Source: Tropicimonas sp047971885 (GTDB lineage: Bacteria; Pseudomonadota; Alphaproteobacteria; Rhodobacterales; Rhodobacteraceae). From it: a DNA stretch of 64,000 nucleotides. The DNA lies in NCBI RefSeq assembly GCF_047971885.1, contig NZ_JBKEAE010000062.1, forward strand, positions 1 to 64,000. The letters are read 5' to 3'. The notes under the pieces were generated by a model that did not search any database, was not told the origin of the DNA, and saw only the letters and a program-made list of their open reading frames with translations. Numbering within the stretch: the stretch's first letter is position 1; each line of letters opens with the position of its first letter. Position numbers and translations under genes: made by a program. Positions 8,662 to 18,029 of the stretch are shown here, in pieces.

Positions 8662-8839
8662 CCTGCCACCTCACACGTCTAGACTCACCCGGAATCGAGC
8701 ATGCGGCCTGCCGATTTCCATTTTGCTAAGTTGACAGATTGAGACTTTTTCTATCGTTTGGGCGGATGCCGGCGGGCTTGGCTATTTTGCGCTTGCAGAA
8801 TATTCTCCGCACAAACCGACATTCTCGGCAGGTGGAAAG

Positions 8840-9715
8840 ATGGACATCAAGACCGTTGGCGTGATCGGCGCCGGACAGATGGGTAACGGCATCGCGCATG
8901 TGTTTTCGCTGGCCGGGTACGAGGTGCGCCTGAACGATATCAGTCAGGAGGCGCTCGACCGGGGCCTGGAGACAATCCGCAAGAACATGGACCGGCAGGT
9001 AGCGCGCGAGAAGATTACCGCCGGAGAGCGCGACGCCGCCCTTGGCCGTATCCATGTCACGCAGAAGCTGACCGATCTCGGGCCCACCGACCTGATCGTC
9101 GAGGCCGCTTCGGAACGCGAAACGATCAAGGCCGCGATCTTCGAGGATATACAGCCGCACCTGAAGCCCGGAACCATCCTGACCTCGAATACCTCGTCGA
9201 TCTCGATCACGCGGCTGGCCAGCCGGACCGACCGGCCCGAACGTTTCATGGGCCTGCATTTCATGAACCCGGTTCCGGTGATGAAGCTGGTGGAACTGAT
9301 CCGCGGCATCGCAACCGACGACGCGACCTATCAGACGATGCTGAAGGTCGTCGACAGTCTGGACAAGACCGCCGCAAGCTCCGAGGATTTCCCCGCCTTC
9401 ATCGTCAACCGCATCCTGCTGCCGATGATCAACGAGGCGGTCTATACCCTCTACGAGGGCGTGGGCAACGTGCAGTCCATCGACACCGCGCTCAAGCTCG
9501 GCGCCGGACACCCGATGGGGCCGCTGGAACTGGCCGATTTCATCGGGCTCGACATCTGTCTTGCGGTGATGAACGTGCTGCACGACGGGCTGGCCGATAC
9601 CAAGTACCGCCCCTGCCCGCTGCTGACCAAATATGTCGAAGCCGGCTGGCTGGGCCGCAAGACGGGCCGTGGTTTCTACGATTACCGGGGCGAGACGCCG
9701 GTTCCGACCCGGTAG
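8840..9715 (+). CDS. hbd: 3-hydroxybutyryl-CoA dehydrogenase
   Basis: The 291-residue enzyme is the short monofunctional type. The N-terminal Rossmann motif GVIGAGQMGNGIAHVF binds NAD(P). NTSSISITRLA and HFMNPVPVMKLVELIRG carry the substrate and catalytic His residues, and GAGHPMGPLELADFIGLD with a terminal GRKTGRGFYDY belong to the C-terminal dimerisation domain. It interconverts acetoacetyl-CoA and (S)-3-hydroxybutyryl-CoA in fatty-acid and polyhydroxybutyrate-linked metabolism. It lies close to etfBA, a common neighbour in Rhodobacterales. It converges on the acyltransferase gene with only three bases between them. Confidence 0.94.
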   Translation: MDIKTVGVIGAGQMGNGIAHVFSLAGYEVRLNDISQEALDRGLETIRKNMDRQVAREKITAGERDAALGRIHVTQKLTDLGPTDLIVEAASERETIKAAIFEDIQPHLKPGTILTSNTSSISITRLASRTDRPERFMGLHFMNPVPVMKLVELIRGIATDDATYQTMLKVVDSLDKTAASSEDFPAFIVNRILLPMINEAVYTLYEGVGNVQSIDTALKLGAGHPMGPLELADFIGLDICLAVMNVLHDGLADTKYRPCPLLTKYVEAGWLGRKTGRGFYDYRGETPVPTR

Positions 9716-9718
9716 AGG

Positions 9719-10630
9719 TCAGCGCGCGCCAAGAGCCAGGGTCCGCGCGCGCAGCCATGCCATGAAGCCGCGCGGATCGTCCCACCGGGCGGCGATTTCG
9801 GCACGGTCGATAACCGGGCCGACGATAGGCGCCTGCGGCCGGTTCAGCGCATGGACCACCTCGTAGAGAAGCAGCCCCTGCCGCAGGACCGGCGACAGGC
9901 GATTGGCTATCTGGTACCAGCGCGAGTTGCTTCCGGGAAAGAAGATCGGCTGGACATCGGCACCCGATCGTCTGATCAGCTTGGCGGTGAACGGGGTCCA
10001 TTCGCGTTCGACCGCCGGGCCGAAGAAATTGTCCGACGAGGCAACGACCCCCGAAGGAAAGAGCACGATGCAGCCGCCCTTGCCGAGATGCTCCATCGCC
10101 TGATGGCGCATCTCCAGATTCTGTTGCAGCGCGTCGGCCTCGTGCGGAAAGGGAACCGGGATCATGAACCGGTCGATCTCACCCACCCCGGTCAGCAGCG
10201 AGCGCGTCAGGATCTTGTAATCGGTGCGCCGCCGCCCGATCAACTCGGCCAGAACCATTCCGTCGACCAGCCCGTGCGGATGGTTGGCGACAATCACCAG
10301 CGGGCCCTGTTGGGGAATCCGCGCGATCTGCCCGGCGGGCGTTCTGAGCGCGATCCCCATCACTCCCAGCGCCTGCTTCCAGAACGGCTGACCAGACGGC
10401 ACGCCCATCGCCTCGAACTGCCGGATCAGGCGCAGCAGCCGCATCTTTCCGGTCAGAAATTCGAGCACATGGATGGTCCCGACCTGAAACCGGTTTTCGA
10501 AGGTGTTGGCATAGGACAGGCGCCGGCGGTCATAGGGCTGGTCGGCAAGGTTCTCACCGGTGCCCTGCCTGCCCGGACGGGCAGGATGCCGGTGCAGGAT
10601 CACACCACTGCGTTGTGTCGATTCTTCCAC
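9719..10630 (-). CDS. Lysophospholipid/glycerol acyltransferase family protein
   Basis: The 303-residue protein carries the acyltransferase motifs: VANHPHGLVDG (motif I, the His/Asp pair), a substrate-binding region with the ISR-type PVPFPHEADA, and the FPSGVVASSD block corresponding to motif III. It resembles the hemolysin-like/OlsA-type acyltransferases, which transfer an acyl chain to a lysolipid at the inner membrane. The start is a GTG; the N-terminal DQPYDRRRLSYANTFEN segment is also conserved in relatives, which supports the long form. It is the last gene of the chvI-to-HPr run, 27 bases after HPr. Its acceptor lipid is not evident. Confidence 0.8.
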   Translation of the reverse strand: MEESTQRSGVILHRHPARPGRQGTGENLADQPYDRRRLSYANTFENRFQVGTIHVLEFLTGKMRLLRLIRQFEAMGVPSGQPFWKQALGVMGIALRTPAGQIARIPQQGPLVIVANHPHGLVDGMVLAELIGRRRTDYKILTRSLLTGVGEIDRFMIPVPFPHEADALQQNLEMRHQAMEHLGKGGCIVLFPSGVVASSDNFFGPAVEREWTPFTAKLIRRSGADVQPIFFPGSNSRWYQIANRLSPVLRQGLLLYEVVHALNRPQAPIVGPVIDRAEIAARWDDPRGFMAWLRARTLALGAR

Positions 10631-10657
10631 GACGTCCCGCTTTCCCCGGCGAAAGCC

Positions 10658-10936
10658 CTAGATGCGCTCGCCGAACCTGCCGGCGACAAGATCGGCCAGG
10701 GCCCGCGCAAGCTCGCCCGCCTGCGGGCCGCTGGTCTCCACCTCAATAGTTGTTCCCTTCGATGCCGCCAACATCAAAAGGCCCATGATACTGTCGCCCG
10801 ACGCGCCCAGCCCGTCCTTTCGCACCTCGGCGCTGGCGTCGAAGGCCTCGACCGTCTCGACGAATTTTGCCGATGCGCGGGCATGCAGACCCTTTTCGTT
10901 GATGATGTTCAACACCTGGATGATGGATTTCGTCAT
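10658..10936 (-). CDS. ptsH: HPr phosphocarrier protein
   Basis: The 92-residue protein is HPr. His18 in NEKGLHARAS is the residue phosphorylated by Enzyme I, and Ser49 in GASGDSIMGLLML is the regulatory site targeted by HPr kinase. With EIIA, HprK and RapZ in the same run and no sugar-specific EIIB/EIIC in sight, it is likely part of the regulatory phosphotransfer chain of alphaproteobacteria and not of a sugar uptake system. Enzyme I (PtsP) is not in the window. The start ATG directly abuts the EIIA stop codon. Confidence 0.95.
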   Translation of the reverse strand: MTKSIIQVLNIINEKGLHARASAKFVETVEAFDASAEVRKDGLGASGDSIMGLLMLAASKGTTIEVETSGPQAGELARALADLVAGRFGERI

Positions 10937-11338
10937 TCAGTCGCAGGTCCCGCCATTGCCGCCGAAGCTGTTGATGTATTTTCGTCCGGCATTGATCGCC
11001 GTGGCCACCGCATCGTCCACCGACATGAACCGGGATTTCGCCAGCTTGATCAGCATCGGCAGATTGGCACCGTAGAGGATCTTGCGGTCGCATTCGTTGC
11101 AGGCCTGCAACGACAGGTTGGACGGCGAACCGCCGAACATGTCGGTCACAATCACCACGCCGTCGCCCTGATCCACCTCCTCGGCGGCATCGTGGATTTC
11201 CTTCTGCTTGCTCTTGCGGTCGTGTTCGGGGGCAACGGATATGGCGCGCATGTTATCCTGCTTGCCGACGACATGTTCGACCGCGGCAAGATATTCCTTT
11301 GCCAGGCCGCCATGCGCGACAATCACGATGCCGATCAA
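10937..11338 (-). CDS. PTS EIIA component, mannose (EIIA-Man) type
   Basis: A single-domain, 133-residue EIIA of the fructose/mannose superfamily. His9 in IVIVAHGGLAKE is the phosphorylation site, and the VVIVTDMFGGSPSNLSLQA segment is the family's second signature. In alphaproteobacteria this orphan EIIA receives phosphate from HPr and acts in regulation. Its ATG overlaps the rapZ stop by four bases, so it is translationally coupled to rapZ, and HPr follows with no gap. No EIIB, EIIC or EIID partner is encoded nearby. Confidence 0.93.
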   Translation of the reverse strand: MIGIVIVAHGGLAKEYLAAVEHVVGKQDNMRAISVAPEHDRKSKQKEIHDAAEEVDQGDGVVIVTDMFGGSPSNLSLQACNECDRKILYGANLPMLIKLAKSRFMSVDDAVATAINAGRKYINSFGGNGGTCD

Positions 11339-12261
11339 GCTTTCGTCCCCGGTTGCACTTGCAGACCGCCGGCAGAGGCCCGGCGCTCCAGTTCCCGGTG
11401 CCTAATTGACACCTGCCACCCCGCTTCCGCAAGCGTCTTTCCAAGCCGCTCGGCCAGGGTCACGGAACGGTGTTGCCCCCCGGTACAACCGAACCCGATG
11501 GACAGGTGCGACTTGCCCTCGTCCACATAGGCCGGCAGAAGCAACTCGGTCAGGTCGCGTATCCGGCCAAAGAAATCGTCGAACCTCGGATCCCCGAGAA
11601 CGAAGCGCGCAACCTCGGGCGAAAGGCCGTCGAGCCCGCGCAGGTCCGGCTCCCAGTAGGGGTTGCGCAGAAACCTGCAATCGAACACCATGTCGAGCCC
11701 GCGCGGCAAGCCGCGCTTGTACGAGAACGAATGCACCGACAGCGCAAGGCGATGCTTCGAGGGGCCGCCGAACCAGCGGTCGATCTCGGCCCGCAGGTCG
11801 TGAACCGTCAGTTCCGACGTGTCGATCACGATGTCTGCCCGCACCTGGATCGGGCGGAGCAGGTCGAACTCCCGCGCGATCCCTGTGGCCGGGCTTTCGG
11901 CCGGCGCCAGCGGATGGCGGCGGCGGGTTTCGGAATAGCGGCGCAGCAGGATTTCCGGCTGACAGTCGAGATACAGCAGTTCCACCCCGCGATCACCGAG
12001 CCGGTCGATCAGTTCGAGAAAGGCCCCGGTCGAGAAATCGCGGTTGCGCGCGTCGATTCCAAGCGCCAGCGCCGGGCCGTGCGGCGGCCCTTCCAGAAGA
12101 CGCGGCACCAGAGACAGCGGCAGATTGTCGATGACCTCGTATCCCAGATCCTCCAGCGCCCGCACCGCGGTGCTGCGCCCGGCACCGGACGGCCCCGTCA
12201 CCAGCACGATCCGCGCGGCGGGCGCGTCGGATTCGTATTGTGCCGGCGGGTACTGGTTCAT
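11335..12261 (-). CDS. rapZ: RNase adapter protein RapZ (YvcJ family NTPase)
   Basis: The 308-residue product has the P-loop VTGPSGAGRS at residues 21-30, then the ALEDLGYEVIDNLP block, and the C-terminal SIGFGCTGGQHRSVTLAERL motif typical of the family. In E. coli RapZ presents the sRNA GlmZ to RNase E and controls amino-sugar synthesis; in alphaproteobacteria the role is not established. The start used here gives an ATGA overlap with hprK; a further in-frame ATG lies nine codons upstream, inside hprK. The Arg in place of the P-loop Lys is common in the family. It overlaps the downstream EIIA gene by four bases. Confidence 0.93.
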   Translation of the reverse strand: MNQYPPAQYESDAPAARIVLVTGPSGAGRSTAVRALEDLGYEVIDNLPLSLVPRLLEGPPHGPALALGIDARNRDFSTGAFLELIDRLGDRGVELLYLDCQPEILLRRYSETRRRHPLAPAESPATGIAREFDLLRPIQVRADIVIDTSELTVHDLRAEIDRWFGGPSKHRLALSVHSFSYKRGLPRGLDMVFDCRFLRNPYWEPDLRGLDGLSPEVARFVLGDPRFDDFFGRIRDLTELLLPAYVDEGKSHLSIGFGCTGGQHRSVTLAERLGKTLAEAGWQVSIRHRELERRASAGGLQVQPGTKA

Positions 12262-12710
12262 GGATCGACGCGCCTCATCGTCAGGCATTGCAGCAGTGCT
12301 GACGCTGAATGCCCGGCAGAGGGGCGGAAAAGCAAGGTCACCTTTTGGTTCAGGATGAATATGTTGCGCAGCGGCGGCAGGCGCGCGGGCTCGGTCTGGT
12401 CGAGATCGACGGCAAGCCCGATCCGCGCCGCAGGCGTGAAGGGTAGCGCCAGAAGACCGACATGACGCGCCTCGATCCGGCCGGCGATCGCGCCGGGCGC
12501 ACAGGCGATCAGAGCATCGCCGCTGCGGCGGACGATCGTCCGGTCATCCGCGACCAGCCGGGCGCCGAGCGCGATCAGATCGAGCGCGAGTTGCGATTTG
12601 CCGCTGCCCGAGGCGCCCAGGATCAGAAGCGCGGTTCCCCCGACCTCGACCGCCGACGCATGCAGGATGACATGTCCGGCAGCGTCGTCGACAGGTTCCC
12701 GGCGTTTCAT
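12258..12710 (-). CDS. hprK: HPr kinase/phosphorylase, short alphaproteobacterial form
   Basis: At 150 residues this is the short HprK containing only the kinase domain; Firmicute enzymes are about 310 residues and have an extra N-terminal domain. The P-loop LILGASGSGKS is at about residues 29-39 and is followed by LGARLVADDRTIV, the conserved acidic switch region. It phosphorylates HPr on the regulatory Ser. Its stop codon overlaps the rapZ ATG (ATGA), and the chvG stop is 13 bases upstream. The link from ChvGI to HPr Ser-phosphorylation is a known arrangement in this class. Confidence 0.9.
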   Translation of the reverse strand: MKRREPVDDAAGHVILHASAVEVGGTALLILGASGSGKSQLALDLIALGARLVADDRTIVRRSGDALIACAPGAIAGRIEARHVGLLALPFTPAARIGLAVDLDQTEPARLPPLRNIFILNQKVTLLFRPSAGHSASALLQCLTMRRVDP

Positions 12711-12723
12711 CGCGGCCTGACCT

Positions 12724-14325
12724 TCAGACCGGAAGTCCGACGACGAAGCGCGCACCCAGCGGTTCCGAGGCGAGATCGATCTCGGTGGGCCGGACGTTCT
12801 CAGCCCAGATGACACCGCCATGCGCCTCGACGATCTGCCGGGAAATGGCCAGCCCCAGCCCCGAATGGTCGCCGAACTGGCCGGCGGGACGTTCGGAATA
12901 GAAGCGCTGGAAAATCCGCGCCAAAGCCTGTTCCGGGATGCCGGGACCGGTATCCTCGACCACGACCAGCACCCGGTTGGCGCGCCGGCGCACCCAGACG
13001 CGCACGGCATCGCCACCTTCGCAGAAACTGATCGCGTTGGTGATCAGGTTGACGAAGACCTGCGCCAGCCGTGCCTCTAGGCCGACGATTTCGATCGCGG
13101 TATCCGGAAGGTCGGTAACGAAGACGATCTCCTTTTCCTCCGCCTGGGCGCCGAAATACCCGGTCAGGTTTGCCAGCGTGCGGACCAGATCGAACCGCTC
13201 CTCGTCTTCCTTCACGAGTTCGCTGTCGAGCCGCGACGCATTGGAAATGTCGCTAACGAGCCTGTCAAGGCGCCGCACGTCATGATCGATGACATCGAGG
13301 AGCTTCTCCCGCTGGTCGCTTCGCCGGGACAGGCGCATCGCACCAACCGCCGAGCGCAGCGAGGCGAGTGGATTCTTGATTTCATGCGCCACATCGGCGG
13401 CGAACTGTTCGTTGGCGTCGATGCGGTCGTAGAGCGCGGCGACCATGCCCCGCAACGAACCCGAGAGCCTCCCGATCTCGTCGGGCCGCCCGGTCAGGTC
13501 GGGAATGCGCACCCGCCCCGGCCGGATTGTCGGGCTGTGATTGTCGCGTCCCGTCTCGGCCGCCGTGGCCAGATCGGACAGCGGATTGGCAATGGTCGAG
13601 GCGAGAAGCAGGCTGAGCCCGATCGAGACGAGAATGGCGACGACAAACATCTGCAGAATCTGCTCGCGCTCGTTGCGGACCAGAAGGTCGATCTCGCCCG
13701 CTGCCGAGGACATGGCGACAACGCCGATCGTCCTTGCACCGTCGCGGACGGCCGTGGCAACCGAAAACAGCGTCCTGCCGTCCGCGTCGTTCGCGATGCG
13801 CGTCGGAGTTTCGCCGGCGACCGCCGCACCGACCAGCCCGCCGGCCAGAGCCGCACCGTCCGCAGTCGCCTCTTCGGGAATCGTGGCCGAGAATACCCGC
13901 GCCAGGGCGACCCAGGCCGCGTTCAGGCCATCGGTTATCAGGGTCGAACGTTCCTGCGACAGAAGCGGATCGGCGGCAGCCGAACGCGCGGCGAGCCGCC
14001 GGCCCGCCGTGTCGAAGACAAAGACATCGACCCCCCGCGACAGATGGATCGCATCGAGTGTCCGCTGCGGATCGTGCCAGCCCGTATCGCCGGCCTCCGC
14101 CGGCATCGTGGCCTCGAACAGGTCGGCGATGAGCATGACCTCCGAGCGGATGGCGCTGACGTGCTGTCGCGCGATGGTGTCCTGAAACGGGTTCAGGCAG
14201 AACACCCCGCCCATCAGCACCAGAAGACCGATCAGATTGAACCCGATGATCCGGCGCGCCAGCGGCGAGCGGTTGAGCGTGAACCGCCGCAGGGCACCGC
14301 CGCGCGACCGAAGCGCCACCAGCAT
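12724..14325 (-). CDS. chvG: Sensor histidine kinase ChvG/ExoS
   Basis: The 533-residue kinase has a cytoplasmic tail, a membrane helix at about residues 26-45, a large periplasmic region to about 220, a second helix near 225-245, a HAMP linker (LSGSLRGMVAALYDR), the phospho-acceptor His314 in ADVAHEIKNPLASL, and the N, G1 and G2 ATP-site boxes (NLITNAISF, VEDTGPGIPE, HSGLGLAISRQI). ChvG senses envelope or acid conditions and phosphorylates ChvI. The LNRSPLARRIIGFN block before TM1 is typical. The start is uncertain: this ATG has a weak ribosome site, and a better-placed ATG at 14391-14393 is in another frame. Confidence 0.93.
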   Translation of the reverse strand: MLVALRSRGGALRRFTLNRSPLARRIIGFNLIGLLVLMGGVFCLNPFQDTIARQHVSAIRSEVMLIADLFEATMPAEAGDTGWHDPQRTLDAIHLSRGVDVFVFDTAGRRLAARSAAADPLLSQERSTLITDGLNAAWVALARVFSATIPEEATADGAALAGGLVGAAVAGETPTRIANDADGRTLFSVATAVRDGARTIGVVAMSSAAGEIDLLVRNEREQILQMFVVAILVSIGLSLLLASTIANPLSDLATAAETGRDNHSPTIRPGRVRIPDLTGRPDEIGRLSGSLRGMVAALYDRIDANEQFAADVAHEIKNPLASLRSAVGAMRLSRRSDQREKLLDVIDHDVRRLDRLVSDISNASRLDSELVKEDEERFDLVRTLANLTGYFGAQAEEKEIVFVTDLPDTAIEIVGLEARLAQVFVNLITNAISFCEGGDAVRVWVRRRANRVLVVVEDTGPGIPEQALARIFQRFYSERPAGQFGDHSGLGLAISRQIVEAHGGVIWAENVRPTEIDLASEPLGARFVVGLPV

Positions 14326-14404
14326 TTCCGGGCGCGCGCGAGGCGGCTTTCCGGCGCGGCCGTGACCTGTTTCCCCCAACGGGATTCTCCCATGTCGAAC
14401 CGGC

Positions 14405-15106
14405 TCAATCCTCGTTGTAGCGGTAGCCGATACCGTAGAGCGTTTCGATGGCCGAAAAATCGTCATCCACCGCGCGCATCTTCTTCCTGAGCCGCTTGAT
14501 ATGGCTGTCGATGGTCCTGTCGTCGACATAGACCTGTTCGTCATAGGCCACATCCATGAGTTGGTCGCGGCTCTTCACGAAACCCGGCCGTTGCGCCAGC
14601 GCCTGAAGCAACAGGAATTCCGTTACCGTCAGCGACACGTCGCACCCCTTCCAGGTGACGGAATGGCGCATCGGGTCCATGACCAGATCGCCGCATTGCA
14701 GGATCCGGGCCGTCTCGCCGCCGTCGGCCGGGTCGCTGGCCGACAGATCCTGACGCCGCAGCAGGGCGCGGATACGTTCGACGAGAAGCCGTTGCGAAAA
14801 CGGCTTTCTCACGTAATCGTCCGCCCCCAGGCGCAGGCCGAGCACCTCGTCGATCTCGTCGTCCTTGGAGGTCAGGAAGATCACCGGAATCGCCGATTTC
14901 TGGCGCAGCCGCTGGAGCAAGTCCATCCCGTCCATGCGCGGCATCTTGATGTCGAGCACGGCCATGTCCGGCATCTTCCGGCTGAACGCATCGAGCGCCG
15001 ACTGGCCGTCGTTGTAGGTTTCGACCTCGAACCCCTCAGCCTCGAGCGTCATGGAGACGGAGGTCAGAATGTTCCTGTCGTCGTCGACAAGCGCGATGTG
15101 CGACAT
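14405..15106 (-). CDS. chvI: Two-component response regulator ChvI
   Basis: The 233-residue OmpR/PhoB-type regulator has an acidic pocket (VDDDRN), the phospho-acceptor Asp52 in MAVLDIKMPRMDG, the conserved Thr/Lys switch (FLTSKD, VRKPFS), and a C-terminal winged helix with DDRTIDSHIKRLRKKM. The length is standard for ChvI, which controls envelope, exopolysaccharide and often central-carbon genes in alphaproteobacteria. The start at MSHIALVDDD is chosen over an in-frame ATG 11 codons upstream on homology. It is divergent from pckA across a 371-base region holding an operator-like palindrome. Confidence 0.95.
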   Translation of the reverse strand: MSHIALVDDDRNILTSVSMTLEAEGFEVETYNDGQSALDAFSRKMPDMAVLDIKMPRMDGMDLLQRLRQKSAIPVIFLTSKDDEIDEVLGLRLGADDYVRKPFSQRLLVERIRALLRRQDLSASDPADGGETARILQCGDLVMDPMRHSVTWKGCDVSLTVTEFLLLQALAQRPGFVKSRDQLMDVAYDEQVYVDDRTIDSHIKRLRKKMRAVDDDFSAIETLYGIGYRYNED

Positions 15107-15477
15107 GGGCGTAGTCCTCGTTCGCCGCCGGAGCGGCACTGGCGATATTCGCGAAGTCCGGCCGGGGATAGGCAGAGATGCGAATCACGACCGGAATCGC
15201 AGCCAACAGAACGCGCATTTGGGAAAGGAATGATTAAATCGGGCCACACCTGCGTTTTTCGGATGCCGGTCCGATATGCAACCAACGAAAACCCGCCATT
15301 CAAAGCGCCAAAGTTATCGATGTTAGCGATAACATGAAGGTCTTGTCGCAGTCCAAAACCGATCGCGTGCTGCTATAGGGACCTCGCCGGACCAAGGGGG
15401 TTCAGGCTGGCAGGCAAGCGCCCGCCATCTGTCAAGAACAGAATGACTGCACTCAAGCGGTCCTTAGGAGCGATCAG
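15107..15477. promoter_or_regulatory. Divergent chvI/pckA control region with a LacI-type operator
   Basis: This 371-base region has no supported gene. At 15320-15335 lies ATGTTAGCGATAACAT, whose outer six bases on each side (ATGTTA/TAACAT) are a perfect inverted repeat around a GCGA centre, typical of LacI/GalR-family operators. A second, overlapping inverted repeat, GTTATCG-N7-CGATAAC, spans 15313-15333. A TATAGG at 15374-15379 could be the pckA -10. In Sinorhizobium meliloti the LacI-family protein PckR controls pckA, so a PckR-like factor is the natural candidate. A TAGGAG ribosome site lies just before the pckA ATG. Confidence 0.6.
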
Positions 15478-17076
<1,599 letters not shown>

Positions 17077-17102
17077 TGCTGTCGGCAGACGAAAGTCAGG
17101 TG

Positions 17103-17124
17103 CGGCCCGGGGTTTCCCGGGCCG
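17103..17124 (+). terminator. Hairpin terminator after pckA
   Basis: CGGCCCGGG and CCCGGGCCG are perfect 9-base arms around a GTTT loop, 26 bases after the pckA stop. A short run TTGCCTTT follows. Position and strength fit an intrinsic terminator for pckA. Confidence 0.7.
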
Positions 17125-17321
17125 TTGCCTTTACGGCAGGGCCGGACACCCCTTGCCACCCGCGACAGCCGGGATAGACTCCGGCGGATGCCGACAGAGG
17201 AGCCCAGCACGATGACAGCCGCGCGAACTGCCGCGTTTGCCGCATCTCCGTCGCGCTTGCCACCCGCAGCGCCGGGGCCAGCGCCGGGGCTCGCGACCGC
17301 GCTTTCAGCCAGAGGAGCGGG

Positions 17322-18029
17322 GTGAGCCAGATGTTCCTGGGACTGACCCCCGACGCCTGGCAAGCCGTCCTTCTGTCGTTGCGGGTATCGTTCTTCGCAA
17401 CCGTCGTCAGCCTGCCGCTGGGGATCCTCGTCGCCCATGTGCTGGCGCGCAAGAGCTTCCCGGGCAAGCAATTGCTGAACGGCATCGTCCACCTGCCGCT
17501 GATCCTTCCGCCGGTGGTCACCGGGTATCTTCTGCTGCTGACCTTCGGCCGCCGCGGGCCGGTCGGCGCTGTTCTTGACAGGATCTTCGGCTTCACCTTC
17601 GCCTTCAACTGGACCGGCGCGGCACTGGCCGCCGGCGGCATGGCCTTTCCGCTGATGGTGCGGGCGATCCGCCTGTCGATCGAGGCGGTCGATCCGGGGC
17701 TGGAACAGGCCGCCGCCACGCTGGGCGCCTCGCGTGTCCGGGTGTTCGCGACCATTACGCTGCCGCTGGTCGTGCCGGGGATCATCACCGGCGCGATCCT
17801 CGCCTTTGCCAAGGGGATGGGCGAATTCGGCGCGACCATCACGTTCGTGTCGAACATTCCCGGCCGCACCCAGACCCTGCCGTCGGCGGTCTATGCCTTT
17901 CTCCAGGTGCCGGGCGCCGAATCCTCGGCCGCGCGGCTGGTGGTGATTTCGATCACCATCGCCATGGGGGCGCTTCTGGCGTCCGAAATCCTCGCCCGGC
18001 GGGTCGCAAGACGGATCGGCAGCCGATGA
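17322..18029 (+). CDS. modB: Molybdate ABC transporter permease
   Basis: This 235-residue inner-membrane permease has five to six hydrophobic segments and the cytoplasmic EAA loop EAVDPGLEQAAATLGASRVRVFATITLPL, followed by AKGMGEFGATITFVSNIPGRTQTLP, which is characteristic of ModB. The GTG start follows AGAGGAG at the right distance; a later ATG (17331) is too far from it. The stop overlaps modC by four bases. The binding protein gene modA, normally directly upstream, is absent, and the 245-base gap contains only short unassigned frames. Confidence 0.9.
   Translation: MSQMFLGLTPDAWQAVLLSLRVSFFATVVSLPLGILVAHVLARKSFPGKQLLNGIVHLPLILPPVVTGYLLLLTFGRRGPVGAVLDRIFGFTFAFNWTGAALAAGGMAFPLMVRAIRLSIEAVDPGLEQAAATLGASRVRVFATITLPLVVPGIITGAILAFAKGMGEFGATITFVSNIPGRTQTLPSAVYAFLQVPGAESSAARLVVISITIAMGALLASEILARRVARRIGSR

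Noticed and set aside
11335..12261. RapZ P-loop with Arg in place of Lys (GPSGAGRS) as a defect
   Set aside because: This variant is widespread in the RapZ/YvcJ family and does not indicate loss of function.
17125..17325. A 66-codon frame before modB as a gene
   Set aside because: Ala/Pro/Arg-rich with no family resemblance; may hold a modA remnant at most.
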